DNA from: Thermophilibacter mediterraneus
GTDB taxonomy: Bacteria; Actinomycetota; Coriobacteriia; Coriobacteriales; Atopobiaceae
Direction: 5' to 3'
NCBI RefSeq assembly: GCF_900119385.1
Contig: NZ_FPKO01000009.1
Span: forward strand, 705,405-769,404
Length of the DNA: 64,000 bases
A program made the translations under genes and the position numbers. A model generated the notes under the pieces. It was not told where the DNA came from. It saw nothing but the letters and a program-made list of their open reading frames with translations, and made no database searches. Shown here piece after piece: positions 24,344 through 31,947 of the stretch; positions within the stretch are counted from its first letter, which is position 1; every line of letters begins with the position of its first letter.

Positions 24344-25270
24344 ATGGCAAAGAACCAGTCACGCACGCCCGGTCGCGACGTCCGAGGCGGAAAGGGGAGG
24401 GGGCAGCGCCCCACGGCGGGGCGCCCCTCCCGACAGCCCGCGGGAAGGGGGGCGCGCGGCGAGAAGGGTCGCGGCCCCGCCGCCCGCCCGGGGACGCCCC
24501 GTCGCGATGCGCGCGACCGCAGCGACCTCATTGAGGGCAGGCGCGCCGTCGAGGAGGCGCTGTCCTGCGGGATGCCGCTGCGCTCCGCGCTCGTGCAGGA
24601 GCGCTCCGGCGAGCGGGACCAGGCGCTTGAGCGCATCGCGGCGCAGCTCGAGGACGCCGGGGTCCCGGTCGAGCGCGTCCCGCGCGCGCGGCTGGACGCG
24701 CTCTCGAGCCACGGCGCCCACCAGGGCGTCGTCGTGCGCACGAGGCCCTTTGAGTACGCGGCGCTCGCGGACGTCATCGCTGCCGCGGGGGACGGCGACG
24801 CCCTGGTGGTCGTGCTCGACCACGTGACTGACCAGGGCAACTTCGGCGCCATCGTGCGCACGGCCGAGGTCGTGGGCGCAGCCGGGGTGGTGGTCGCCAA
24901 GGCGCGCGCCGCGTCGGTTGGCGTGGGCGCGTACAAGACGTCGGCGGGGGCGGTCATGCACCTGCCCATCGCCCAGGTCTCCAACCTCGCCTGCGCCATC
25001 GAGGAGCTCCAGGCCGCCGGGTTCTGGGCATGCGCCGCGACGGAGCACGCGGAGCAGGACGTGTGGCACGCGCCGCTCGCGGGGCGGCTCGCGCTCGTCA
25101 TGGGCTCGGAGGGGGAGGGCATCTCCCGTCTCGTGTCCGAGAGGTGCGACTTCGCGTGCCGCCTTCCCCAGCGCGGTCGCGTGGAGTCGCTCAACGTCGC
25201 GCAGGCGACGACCGTCCTCTGCTACGAGTGGATGAGGCGCACGGTGTCGGAGGCGGGGCCGGATGCCTAG
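24344..25270 (+). CDS. rlmB: 23S rRNA 2'-O-ribose methyltransferase, RlmB/SpoU family
   Basis: SpoU-family enzyme that methylates a ribose in rRNA (RlmB acts on G2251). Residues 1-60 are a disordered Arg/Gly/Pro-rich tail, likely RNA binding. An SpoU_sub_bind domain with LIEGRRAVEEAL follows. The knotted catalytic domain carries DQGNFGAIVRTAEVVGA, LVMGSEGEGISRLV and SLNVAQATTVLCYE, the three SpoU motifs. The 308-residue length reflects the tail. The gene overlaps yacP by eight bases. The exact rRNA target is inferred. Confidence 0.9.
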   Translation: MAKNQSRTPGRDVRGGKGRGQRPTAGRPSRQPAGRGARGEKGRGPAARPGTPRRDARDRSDLIEGRRAVEEALSCGMPLRSALVQERSGERDQALERIAAQLEDAGVPVERVPRARLDALSSHGAHQGVVVRTRPFEYAALADVIAAAGDGDALVVVLDHVTDQGNFGAIVRTAEVVGAAGVVVAKARAASVGVGAYKTSAGAVMHLPIAQVSNLACAIEELQAAGFWACAATEHAEQDVWHAPLAGRLALVMGSEGEGISRLVSERCDFACRLPQRGRVESLNVAQATTVLCYEWMRRTVSEAGPDA

Positions 25271-25799
25271 CCGCGCCTCCCGGGAGCTGCTCGTCGTCGA
25301 TGGCTACAACGTGATCTACAAGTCGCCGCGCTACCTTGCCCGCATGGACGAGAGCGAGGGGGGAGACCCCTTCGAGCAGGCGCGTGACCTGCTCGTTGCC
25401 GACGTGGCGGCATACGCCAAGGGGCGCTACGAGCCCGTCATCGTGTTCGACGCGGCGGGAAACGTCTCGCCCGAGCGCCCCGACCTCTCAAGGGCTGGCG
25501 TGCGCATGATCTTCTCGGCACCGGGGGAGTCCGCCGACACGGTGATCGAGCGGCTCGTCACGGAGGCGCGGCTTGCCCCGCATGCGGTGACGGTCGTCAC
25601 CTCCGACCGGACGATCCGGGCGACGGTGGGCGGCGTCCCGGTCACGCGCATCTCGAGCGACGTGCTCGTCGCCGACGTCAACCAGCTCACCGAGGAGTAT
25701 CGGAGGGCGAACGACGAGCGCCAGACCCAGCACATGCGCCTGGAGGACCGAATCGACCCCGAGGCGCGTGAGAGGCTCTGGAGGATGCTACGCCCGTGA
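25263..25799 (+). CDS. yacP: YacP/Rae1-like NYN-domain ribonuclease
   Basis: A 178-residue NYN (PIN-like) protein. In Bacillus, YacP/Rae1 is a ribosome-associated endoribonuclease that cuts mRNA in the A site. The acidic catalytic residues are visible in LLVVDGYNVIY, VIVFDAAGN, SADTVIERLV and VVTSDRTI. It overlaps the end of rlmB and matches the Bacillus rlmB-yacP order. sigH, which follows in Bacillus, is absent; tRNA genes follow instead. Confidence 0.88.
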   Translation: MPSRASRELLVVDGYNVIYKSPRYLARMDESEGGDPFEQARDLLVADVAAYAKGRYEPVIVFDAAGNVSPERPDLSRAGVRMIFSAPGESADTVIERLVTEARLAPHAVTVVTSDRTIRATVGGVPVTRISSDVLVADVNQLTEEYRRANDERQTQHMRLEDRIDPEARERLWRMLRP

Positions 25800-25865
25800 G
25801 GGGCGGCCGCGAGTCTGACCGGGCCTGTTCCCGAGAGGGGGAAATCCGGTATGATGGTGAGGAGC

Positions 25866-25940
25866 GCCGGTATGGCTCAATGGCAGAGCAACGGTTTTGT
25901 AAACCGTGGGTTGTGGGTTCGACTCCCTCTACCGGCTCCA
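25866..25940 (+). tRNA. tRNA-Thr (anticodon TGT)
   Basis: Acceptor arms GCCGGTA (25866-25872) and TACCGGC (25930-25936) pair fully; the discriminator is T and the CCA is encoded. Anticodon stem ACGGT/ACCGT carries TGT at 25898-25900. A TATGAT hexamer at 25850-25855 is a probable -10 box. First of four tRNAs ahead of tuf. Confidence 0.95.
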
Positions 25941-26039
25941 GGAAATTTTTTCGAGGCCGTGGCCCGCATGGGTCGCGGCCTCGCTGCAAATATCGGCTAA
26001 ACAGCTACGTTGACCTGCGGTTGTGTGCGGTTCGTGATT

Positions 26040-26053
26040 ATGGATACGCCCGG
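26040..26053 (+). promoter_or_regulatory. Recurrent motif ATGGATACGCCCGG, copy 1
   Basis: This 14-mer recurs exactly at 53090 and 58178 and as ATGGATACGCGCGG at 60045. Here it begins 27 bases before the -35 box of the tRNA-tuf promoter. In the rpsL promoter the distance is 26. A site for an activator or polymerase-associated factor is inferred. Confidence 0.5.
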
Positions 26054-26066
26054 CTGGGTGGTAGCG

Positions 26067-26095
26067 TTGACAAGTCTATCCGCGCGGCGTAATCT
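26067..26095 (+). promoter_or_regulatory. Strong promoter for tRNA-Tyr-Thr-Met-tuf
   Basis: Perfect TTGACA (26067-26072) and TAATCT (26090-26095) with a 17-base spacer, 52 bases before tRNA-Tyr. It follows motif copy 1. Confidence 0.8.
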
Positions 26096-26147
26096 GTTTC
26101 CCGCCTTGTGGGGGAGAACGAGCTCCGCAGGCGGCTGAAAACGGAAT

Positions 26148-26231
26148 GGGGATGTGGCACAGCGGCAACTGCGGCGGACTGTAAATCCGCTCCCTCTGGG
26201 TTCCTTGGTTCGAGTCCAAGCATCCCCACCA
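26148..26231 (+). tRNA. tRNA-Tyr (anticodon GTA)
   Basis: Acceptor arms GGGGATG (26148-26154) and CATCCCC (26221-26227), with encoded CCA. Anticodon GTA at 26181-26183 in stem GCGGA/TCCGC. The 84-base length and long variable arm are typical of bacterial tRNA-Tyr. Confidence 0.95.
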
Positions 26232-26234
26232 TCT

Positions 26235-26310
26235 GCCCGTGTAGCTCAGTCGGTAGAGCACTTCGTTGGTAACGAAGAGGTCACCGGTTCAAATCCGGTC
26301 GCGGGCTCCA
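26235..26310 (+). tRNA. tRNA-Thr (anticodon GGT)
   Basis: Acceptor arms GCCCGTG (26235-26241) and CGCGGGC (26300-26306, one G-T pair), anticodon GGT at 26268-26270 in stem CTTCG/CGAAG, encoded CCA. It starts four bases after tRNA-Tyr, so both come from one transcript. Confidence 0.95.
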
Positions 26311-26337
26311 TTCCATTTTTCAGCGGCAAGGCACCAT

Positions 26338-26414
26338 GCCGGTGTAGCTCAGTTGGTTAGAGCACGCGGCTCATACCCGCGATGTCACTGGTTCGAGTCC
26401 AGTCACCGGTACCA
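26338..26414 (+). tRNA. tRNA-Met, elongator (anticodon CAT)
   Basis: Acceptor arms GCCGGTG (26338-26344) and CACCGGT (26404-26410), opening with a G-T pair, encoded CCA. Anticodon loop CTCATAC in stem CGCGG/CCGCG. The initiator hallmarks (C1-A72 mismatch, three G-C pairs next to the loop) are missing, so an elongator is preferred; a lysidine-modified tRNA-Ile2 cannot be excluded. Confidence 0.85.
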
Positions 26415-26505
26415 GAGTTCTTAGCGGCGCTACGGCGCCGCTTAGCATAAGAACGAAGTAAGTCTATGGGATGGCCGACAGGTTGGTTCCAGAAGGAGGA
26501 TGGCA

Positions 26506-27711
26506 ATGGCCAAGGAGAAGTTCGATCGCTCTAAGCCCCACGTAAACATCGGTACGATTGGTCACGTCGACCACGGCAAGACCACCACGACCGCCGCTAT
26601 CACCAAGGTCCTCTCCGAGACCGAGGGCTGCAAGGCCGACTACACCGCCTTCGAGAACATCGACAAGGCTCCCGAGGAGCGTCAGCGCGGCATCACCATC
26701 AACGTCGCCCACATCGAGTACGAGACCTGGGAGCGTCACTACGCTCACGTTGACTGCCCGGGCCACGCTGACTACATCAAGAACATGATTTCCGGTGCGG
26801 CTCAGATGGACGGCGCCATCCTCGTCATCGCCGCCACCGACGGCCCCATGGCCCAGACCCGCGAGCACATCCTGCTCGCCCGTCAGGTCGGCGTCCCCTA
26901 CATCATCGTCTTCCTGAACAAGTGCGACATGGTTGACGACGAGGAGCTCATCGACCTCGTCGAGATGGAGACCCGCGACCTCCTCACCGAGTACGACTTC
27001 CCCGGCGACGACCTGCCGATCATCCGCGGCTCCGCCCTCGGCGCCCTCAACGGCGAGCAGAAGTGGGTTGACTCCATCATCGAGCTCATGCACGCCGTCG
27101 ACTCCTACATCCCGACCCCGCCGCGTGACAACGACAAGCCCTTCCTGATGGCCATCGAGGACGTCATGACCATCTCCGGCCGCGGCACCGTTGCCACCGG
27201 TCGTGTCGAGCGCGGCGAGCTCAAGCTCAACGACCCCGTTGAGATCGTCGGCATCCGCGAGAAGCAGACCTCCGTCGCCACCGGCATCGAGATGTTCCGC
27301 AAGACCATGGACTTCTGCGAGGCTGGCGACAACGTCGGCATCCTCCTGCGCGGCATCAAGCGCGAGGACATCGAGCGCGGCCAGGTCATCTGCAAGCCCG
27401 GCTCCGTCCAGCCGCACCAGAAGTTCACCGGCGAGATCTACGTCCTCACCAAGGAGGAGGGTGGCCGCCACACCCCGTTCTTCGCTGGCTACCGTCCGCA
27501 GTTCTACTTCCGCACCACGGACGTGACCGGTGACATCTCCGAGCTCACCGACACCAACGGCAACAAGGTCGAGATGGCCATGCCGGGCGACCACATCACG
27601 GTCACCTGCGAGCTCATCCACCCGATTGCCATGGAGCAGGGCCTCAAGTTCGCTATCCGCGAGGGTGGCCACACCGTCGGCGACGGCCGTGTCTCCACGA
27701 TTCTTGACTAA
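26506..27711 (+). CDS. tuf: Translation elongation factor Tu
   Basis: EF-Tu delivers aminoacyl-tRNA to the ribosomal A site. The 401-residue GTPase has [13 protein letters not shown] (G1), the switch [25 protein letters not shown] (G3), NKCDMVDD (G4) and SALGAL (G5), then two beta-barrel domains. I chose ATG 26506, six bases after AAGGAGG; the ATG at 26500 abuts that box. The C-terminus reads [10 protein letters not shown] instead of the more common GRVTKI form. It is the only tuf in the window, beside tRNA genes and away from fusA. Confidence 0.98.
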   Translation: MAKEKFDRSKPHVNIGTIGHVDHGKTTTTAAITKVLSETEGCKADYTAFENIDKAPEERQRGITINVAHIEYETWERHYAHVDCPGHADYIKNMISGAAQMDGAILVIAATDGPMAQTREHILLARQVGVPYIIVFLNKCDMVDDEELIDLVEMETRDLLTEYDFPGDDLPIIRGSALGALNGEQKWVDSIIELMHAVDSYIPTPPRDNDKPFLMAIEDVMTISGRGTVATGRVERGELKLNDPVEIVGIREKQTSVATGIEMFRKTMDFCEAGDNVGILLRGIKREDIERGQVICKPGSVQPHQKFTGEIYVLTKEEGGRHTPFFAGYRPQFYFRTTDVTGDISELTDTNGNKVEMAMPGDHITVTCELIHPIAMEQGLKFAIREGGHTVGDGRVSTILD

Positions 27712-27732
27712 CTTCTCACGAAGCTAGCTTTG

Positions 27733-27764
27733 GACCCGGCGTCCTCGGACGCCGGGTCTTTTTT
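27733..27764 (+). terminator. Intrinsic terminator of tuf
   Basis: GACCCGGCGTC (27733-27743) and GACGCCGGGTC (27748-27758) form a perfect 11-bp stem with a four-base loop, followed by six T residues. Confidence 0.95.
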
Positions 27765-27827
27765 GCGCGCGCAAGCGCGGAAGAGATTTGCGGATTATGT
27801 GACGAACGCCGACAATCTCGTTGTGAG

Positions 27828-27857
27828 TTGACAGCTCTGGCGTACCGATGGTATCGT
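27828..27857 (+). promoter_or_regulatory. Promoter of rpmG-tRNA-Trp-secE-nusG
   Basis: TTGACA (27828-27833) and TATCGT (27852-27857) with an 18-base spacer, after the tuf terminator and 60 bases before rpmG. A small GAGGG/CCCTC hairpin lies in the leader near 27877-27891. Confidence 0.7.
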
Positions 27858-27917
27858 TTGCCATCGCGTCACGTTCGAGGGAAACTCCCTCCAACGAGAA
27901 GTTCTTCAGGAGGATCA

Positions 27918-28067
27918 ATGCGTACTCTAGTTACCCTCGCGTGCACCGAGTGCAAGCGCCGCAACTACACCACGGACAAGAACAAGTCCAACAACCCCGA
28001 TCGCATGGAGTTGAAGAAGTACTGCCCGTGGTGCCGTAAGCACACGCTTCACAGGGAGACCCGCTAA
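27918..28067 (+). CDS. rpmG: 50S ribosomal protein L33
   Basis: A 49-residue L33 of the zinc-binding type: the cysteine pairs in LACTECKRR and YCPWCRK can hold one Zn2+. AGGAGG precedes the ATG by five bases. Its place just before tRNA-Trp and secE is the conserved order in Gram-positive bacteria. Confidence 0.97.
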   Translation: MRTLVTLACTECKRRNYTTDKNKSNNPDRMELKKYCPWCRKHTLHRETR

Positions 28068-28087
28068 CCAAGGTGGGTTTTCATTAC

Positions 28088-28163
28088 AGGCCAGTAGCTC
28101 CAATGGTAGAGCGGCGGTCTCCAAAACCGTTTGTTGAGGGTTCGAGTCCTTCCTGGCCTGCCA
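28088..28163 (+). tRNA. tRNA-Trp (anticodon CCA)
   Basis: Acceptor arms AGGCCAG (28088-28094) and CTGGCCT (28153-28159), discriminator G73, encoded CCA. Anticodon loop CTCCAAA with CCA at 28121-28123. It sits between rpmG and secE, as in many Firmicutes. Confidence 0.95.
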
Positions 28164-28235
28164 GATTTCACCACCGGCTTTCCCTTCGGGGTTAGCCGGT
28201 TTCCATGTAAGTACCGCTTTCGAGGGAGTCGAGGG

Positions 28236-28622
28236 ATGGCTAACAAGGACCGAAACAAGAGGAGCGCCCGCAAGGCGCGCGCAGAGGAGCGCGCCCGCGT
28301 CGAGGCTGCCCAGGCCGCCTCTGCCCCCGCCTCGACTAAGAAGGCGGACGACAAGGCTGCCAAGAAGTCCGAGAAGCAGGCCGAGAAGATGCCCGAGAAG
28401 AAGGCTGATCCCAACAAGAAGCCCGGGCTCTTCGGTCGCCTCCGCAACTACCTTGGTGACGTGCGCTCCGAGATGCGTCGCGTCGTGTGGCCCTCCCGCG
28501 AGGAGCTCAAGACCTACTCTGTCGCGATCATCATCATGCTGATCGTCTTCGGTCTCGTCATCTGGCTCGTCGACTCCGGCGTGGTCGCCGCGCTCATCGC
28601 CTTTACTGGCCTGAGGGGGTAG
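28236..28622 (+). CDS. secE: Preprotein translocase subunit SecE
   Basis: SecE clamps SecY in the general secretion channel. The 128-residue protein has a charged Lys/Ala/Glu-rich N-terminal tail (residues 1-68) that short SecE proteins lack. The conserved amphipathic part RNYLGDVRSEMRRVVWPSRE follows, then one membrane helix (about 90-115). nusG starts two bases after its stop. Confidence 0.95.
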   Translation: MANKDRNKRSARKARAEERARVEAAQAASAPASTKKADDKAAKKSEKQAEKMPEKKADPNKKPGLFGRLRNYLGDVRSEMRRVVWPSREELKTYSVAIIIMLIVFGLVIWLVDSGVVAALIAFTGLRG

Positions 28623-28624
28623 AA

Positions 28625-29173
28625 ATGGCAAAGCGTTGGTACGTGATTCACACCTACTCCGGCTACGAGAACAAGGTCAAGGCTGACCTTGAGCACCGAA
28701 TCGAGACCTATGGCCTCGAGGACAAGGTCGTGGACATCCAGATCCCGACCGAGGAGGTCACCGAGATCAAGGACGGCGGCAAGCGCGAGACCAAGGAGTC
28801 CAAGGTCTTCCCGAGCTACGTTCTCGTTCGCATGGAGGTCGACGACAACACGTGGGCCGTCGTGCGCAACACCCCGGGCGTGACGGGCTTCGTTGGACTC
28901 GACGGCAAGCCCACCCCGCTTCGTCGCGACGAGTTTGACAAGATCATGCGTCGCTCCGGCGGTCGCGGCACCTCTGTCGCAACTCCCAAGCGCACCTCGA
29001 CCAACATCGAGGTCGGTCAGGCGGTCAAGGTCCTCTCCGGCCCGCTCGCCGACTTCGACGGCCAGGTCTCGGAGGTCATGCCCGAGTCCGGCAAGGTCAA
29101 GGTCATGCTCACGATCTTTGGCCGTGAGACTCCCGTCGAGCTCACGCTCGACCAGATCTCGGTCATCGGCTAG
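28625..29173 (+). CDS. nusG: Transcription termination/antitermination protein NusG
   Basis: NusG binds the RNA polymerase clamp helices and links transcription to Rho or the ribosome. The 182-residue product has the NGN domain (KRWYVIHTYSGYENKV, FPSYVLVRM, NTPGVTGFVG) and a C-terminal KOW domain (VKVLSGPLADFDGQVSEV). Length is typical. The gene follows secE directly. Confidence 0.97.
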   Translation: MAKRWYVIHTYSGYENKVKADLEHRIETYGLEDKVVDIQIPTEEVTEIKDGGKRETKESKVFPSYVLVRMEVDDNTWAVVRNTPGVTGFVGLDGKPTPLRRDEFDKIMRRSGGRGTSVATPKRTSTNIEVGQAVKVLSGPLADFDGQVSEVMPESGKVKVMLTIFGRETPVELTLDQISVIG

Positions 29174-29263
29174 GAGATTCCGCCTGCCCGGTATCGGTGA
29201 GGATTGCTTCTCGGGCCGGCGCTTTCATAGATTGTTCAGTCACGGTTCCACAAGGAGACAACC

Positions 29264-29692
29264 ATGGCCAAGAAGCAGGTTACGCACTTCATCAAGCTCC
29301 AGATTCCCGCTGGCGCCGCCAACCCCGCGCCTCCCGTCGGCCCCGCCCTCGGTGCCGCCCAGGTCAACATCATGCAGTTCTGCCAGGCGTTCAACGCCGC
29401 CACGCAGGACAAGGCCGGTGACATCATCCCCGTCGAGATCACGGTCTACGAGGATCGCACCTTCGACTTCGTCTGCAAGACCCCTCCCGCGGCCCAGCTC
29501 ATCAAGAAGGAGCTCGGTCTCAAGAGCGGCTCTGGCGTTCCTCAGCGCGACAAGGTCGGCCAGCTCACCCAGGAGCAGCTCACCAAGATCGCCGAGATCA
29601 AGATGCCGGACCTCAACGCCAACGACATCGAGGCCGCCAAGAAGATCGTGGCCGGCACCGCCCGCTCCATGGGCGTCACCATCGCCGAGTAG
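29264..29692 (+). CDS. rplK: 50S ribosomal protein L11
   Basis: L11 binds 23S rRNA in the GTPase-associated centre and supports factor binding. The 142-residue protein begins [20 protein letters not shown] and has [18 protein letters not shown] plus [10 protein letters not shown] near the end, all typical. AAGGAGA precedes the ATG. An inverted-repeat element separates it from rplA. Confidence 0.98.
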   Translation: MAKKQVTHFIKLQIPAGAANPAPPVGPALGAAQVNIMQFCQAFNAATQDKAGDIIPVEITVYEDRTFDFVCKTPPAAQLIKKELGLKSGSGVPQRDKVGQLTQEQLTKIAEIKMPDLNANDIEAAKKIVAGTARSMGVTIAE

Positions 29693-29702
29693 TGTTTCGT
29701 GC

Positions 29703-29765
29703 GTGCAAAGGGGACAGTCCCTTTTGCACGCTTCCATCGTGCAAAAGGGACTGTCCCCTTTGCAC
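29703..29765. repeat. GTGCAAA inverted-repeat element A (rplK-rplA gap)
   Basis: Two 27-base arms, 29703-29729 (starting GTGCAAAGGGGACAGT) and 29739-29765 (starting GTGCAAAAGGGACTGT), are perfect reverse complements around a nine-base loop. Each arm is also nearly palindromic. Three related elements occur at 46831, 49011 and 58097. Confidence 0.9.
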
Positions 29766-29812
29766 ATACGATGTGGGAGGGCCGACGGCCCGCTGACCAC
29801 AGGAGGTAGCAC

Positions 29813-30520
29813 ATGCCTAAGCACGGAAAGAAGTACCAGGAGGCCGCGACCAAGGTCGACCGCTCCAAGCTCTACTCCCCGAAGGAGGCCATGACGCTCG
29901 CCAAGGAGCTCTCCGTGGCCAAGTTCGACGAGACCGTCGAGGTCGCCGTTCGCCTCGGCGTTGACACCCGCAAGGCCGACCAGAACGTCCGCGGCTCCAT
30001 CTCCCTGCCCAACGGCACCGGCAAGTCCGTCCGCGTCGCCGTCTTCGCCGAGGGCGAGAAGGCCCGTGAGGCCGAGGCCGCTGGCGCCGACGTCATCGGT
30101 TCCGACGACCTCGTCGCCCAGGTGCAGGCCGGCGAGCTGAACTTCGACGCCGCCATCGCGACGCCCAACATGATGGGCAAGGTCGGTCGCCTCGGCAAGA
30201 TCCTCGGCCCCCGCGGCCTCATGCCCAACCCCAAGCTCGGCACCGTCACCATGGACGTCGCCAAGATGGTCGGCGAGCTCAAGGCCGGCCGCGTCGAGTA
30301 CCGCGCCGACCGCTACGGCATCTGCCACGTCCCCATGGGCAAGGTCTCCTTTGACGTCGAGAAGCTCGTCGAGAACTACGGCGCGCTCCTGACCGAGCTG
30401 ATTCGCGTGAAGCCCTCGAGCGCCAAGGGCAAGTACGTCAAGTCCGTCGTCATCTCCACCACGATGGGCCCTGGCATCAAGGTCGACACCACCAAGACGC
30501 GCAACTTTATGGAGGACTAG
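29813..30520 (+). CDS. rplA: 50S ribosomal protein L1
   Basis: L1 forms the mobile stalk at the E site and often represses its own mRNA. The 235-residue product has [53 protein letters not shown] and a C-terminal TMGPGIKVD block. AGGAGG precedes the ATG. No clear L1-binding mimic was recognised in the gap, which holds inverted-repeat element A. Confidence 0.98.
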   Translation: MPKHGKKYQEAATKVDRSKLYSPKEAMTLAKELSVAKFDETVEVAVRLGVDTRKADQNVRGSISLPNGTGKSVRVAVFAEGEKAREAEAAGADVIGSDDLVAQVQAGELNFDAAIATPNMMGKVGRLGKILGPRGLMPNPKLGTVTMDVAKMVGELKAGRVEYRADRYGICHVPMGKVSFDVEKLVENYGALLTELIRVKPSSAKGKYVKSVVISTTMGPGIKVDTTKTRNFMED

Positions 30521-30551
30521 TTCTTCTCGCGTCATTTTTGCCTGACTGCTT

Positions 30552-30599
30552 GACGGGCGTCTTGCGTCGTGACACACTGTCACACGCGAGACGCCCGTC
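30552..30599 (+). terminator. Long hairpin after rplA
   Basis: GACGGGCGTCT and AGACGCCCGTC are perfect outer arms, continued inward by GCG/GCG-type and GTGAC/GTCAC pairs with short mismatches, in a stem-loop of 48 bases. No T-run follows. TTGACG (30550-30555) with CACACT 17 bases later overlaps it and could be a weak rplJ promoter. Confidence 0.5.
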
Positions 30600-30614
30600 T
30601 CGCACACGTCGCAC

Positions 30615-30729
30615 GTCCGCTGCCAGAGACAGCCGGTGCCGAGAGGCTTAATGGGGTTACCCCGCCTGCCGAGGTGGTCTGAGAGTTGCATTCTCGAAGA
30701 CCCCGTCTTGGCTTGCCGAGCGGGGTCTT
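30615..30729 (+). promoter_or_regulatory. Ribosomal protein L10 leader with attenuator
   Basis: The 5' leader of rplJL resembles the L10 leader family: GAGACAGCCGGTG, GGCTTAAT and CCTGCCGAGGTGG occur in the known order and would fold into the L10(L12)4-binding kink-turn structure. It ends in a perfect AAGACCCCG/CGGGGTCTT hairpin (30697-30705 and 30721-30729) followed by CTC, the likely attenuator. Autoregulation by the L10-L12 complex is established for the family. Confidence 0.75.
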
Positions 30730-30793
30730 CTCATGCGGAAGGCCCGCCTGCCGCGGCTCGTGCCCGATCCGCATCAGAGGAGGTGTACTGAAC

Positions 30794-31315
30794 ATGCCGT
30801 CCAAGTCCAATGTCGCTATGCTCGAGAAGGTCGCCAGCTCTCTGGAGTCCTCCCAGGGCCTCTTCGTCGTCGACTACCGTGGCCTCTCCGTTAAGGAGAC
30901 CCAGCAGGTCCGTCGCGCGCTGCGTGAGGCCGGGGCCGAGATGAAGGTGTACAAGAACAACATCGTCAAGATCGCCCTCGAGAACGCCGGGATGCCCAAC
31001 ATCGACGAGATGCTCGCCGGTACCTGCGCCTACATCTTCTTCGAGAAGGACCCCGTCGATGCCGCCAAGGTCATCAAGGAGCAGTCCGAGAAGCTGAAGA
31101 AGATGGCGTTCGTCGGCGCCATCGCCGATGGCAAGGCTCTCTCCGCCGAGGAGGCCAAGGCCTACGCTGACCTGCCCAACCGCGATCAGCTCATGGGTAT
31201 GCTCGCTGGTCTCATCAGCGGCTTCGCTCGCGACATCGCCGTGTGCGTCAAGGAGGTCCCTGCTGGCCTCGCTCGCACCGTCAACGCCGTCTCCGAGAAG
31301 AAGCAGGCTGCCTAG
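30794..31315 (+). CDS. rplJ: 50S ribosomal protein L10
   Basis: L10 anchors L7/L12 dimers to the ribosomal stalk. The 173-residue protein has GLFVVDYRGLSVKETQQVRR, VYKNNIVKIAL and a C-terminal helix ending in the NAVSEKKQAA tail. AGGAGG lies eight bases before the ATG, preceded by the L10 leader. rplL follows in the same transcript. Confidence 0.98.
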   Translation: MPSKSNVAMLEKVASSLESSQGLFVVDYRGLSVKETQQVRRALREAGAEMKVYKNNIVKIALENAGMPNIDEMLAGTCAYIFFEKDPVDAAKVIKEQSEKLKKMAFVGAIADGKALSAEEAKAYADLPNRDQLMGMLAGLISGFARDIAVCVKEVPAGLARTVNAVSEKKQAA

Positions 31316-31411
31316 CTTCACCGCGGCCTCGCCGCACCACCTGGGGCGCAGGGCGCCCCGCAACCGCAAAGACAATCCGCGCCTGCGCGCGGGATCGAAA
31401 GGAAACCAAAA

Positions 31412-31792
31412 ATGGCTAAGCTTACCACTGAGGAGATCATTGACGCCCTCAAGGAGATGACCCTTCTCGAGGCCTCCGAGCTCGTTCACGCGATCGAGGA
31501 CACCTTCGGCGTCTCCGCCGCCGCCCCCGTTGCCGCCGTTGCCGCCGCTCCGGCTGCCGCTGCCGCCGAGGAGGAGGAGAAGACCAACTTCGACGTCGTC
31601 CTCGAGTCCTTCGGTGACAACAAGATTGCCGTCATCAAGGTCGTCCGTGCCCTCACCAGCCTCGGCCTGAAGGAGGCCAAGGAGGTCGTCGAGGGTGCCC
31701 CCAAGGCCGTCCTCGAGGGCGCCAAGAAGGACGACGCCGAGGCCGCCAAGAAGCAGCTCGAGGAGGCCGGCGCCGTCGTCACCCTCAAGTAA
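31412..31792 (+). CDS. rplL: 50S ribosomal protein L7/L12
   Basis: L7/L12 recruits translational GTPases. Of 126 residues, the N-terminal dimerisation part ([20 protein letters not shown]), an Ala/Pro-rich flexible hinge with a Glu cluster, and the globular C-terminal domain ([20 protein letters not shown]) are clear. A terminator follows 38 bases after the stop. Confidence 0.98.
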   Translation: MAKLTTEEIIDALKEMTLLEASELVHAIEDTFGVSAAAPVAAVAAAPAAAAAEEEEKTNFDVVLESFGDNKIAVIKVVRALTSLGLKEAKEVVEGAPKAVLEGAKKDDAEAAKKQLEEAGAVVTLK

Positions 31793-31829
31793 CTTCGTTA
31801 CCCAGGGTCACGCGCATCGCGCACCTTCA

Positions 31830-31860
31830 GGGGGTCGGGCATACGCCTGGCCCCCTTTAT
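31830..31860 (+). terminator. Intrinsic terminator of rplJL
   Basis: GGGGGTCGGGC (31830-31840) pairs with GCCTGGCCCCC (31845-31855) over 11 bp with two G-T pairs, four-base loop, then TTTATTTT. It ends the L10 operon before the IS256 element. Confidence 0.85.
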
Positions 31861-31947
31861 TTTGAGCCGGACATGGCCGGACATGGTCAAAGGGCAAAAT
31901 CGGCCCAATCGCTCGCGGTGCAGCCGCGACCGGTCGGGCCTGCCAAT

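Noticed and set aside
26338-26414. Initiator tRNA-fMet
   Set aside because: The first acceptor pair is G-T rather than a C-A mismatch and the anticodon stem lacks the three consecutive G-C pairs of initiators.
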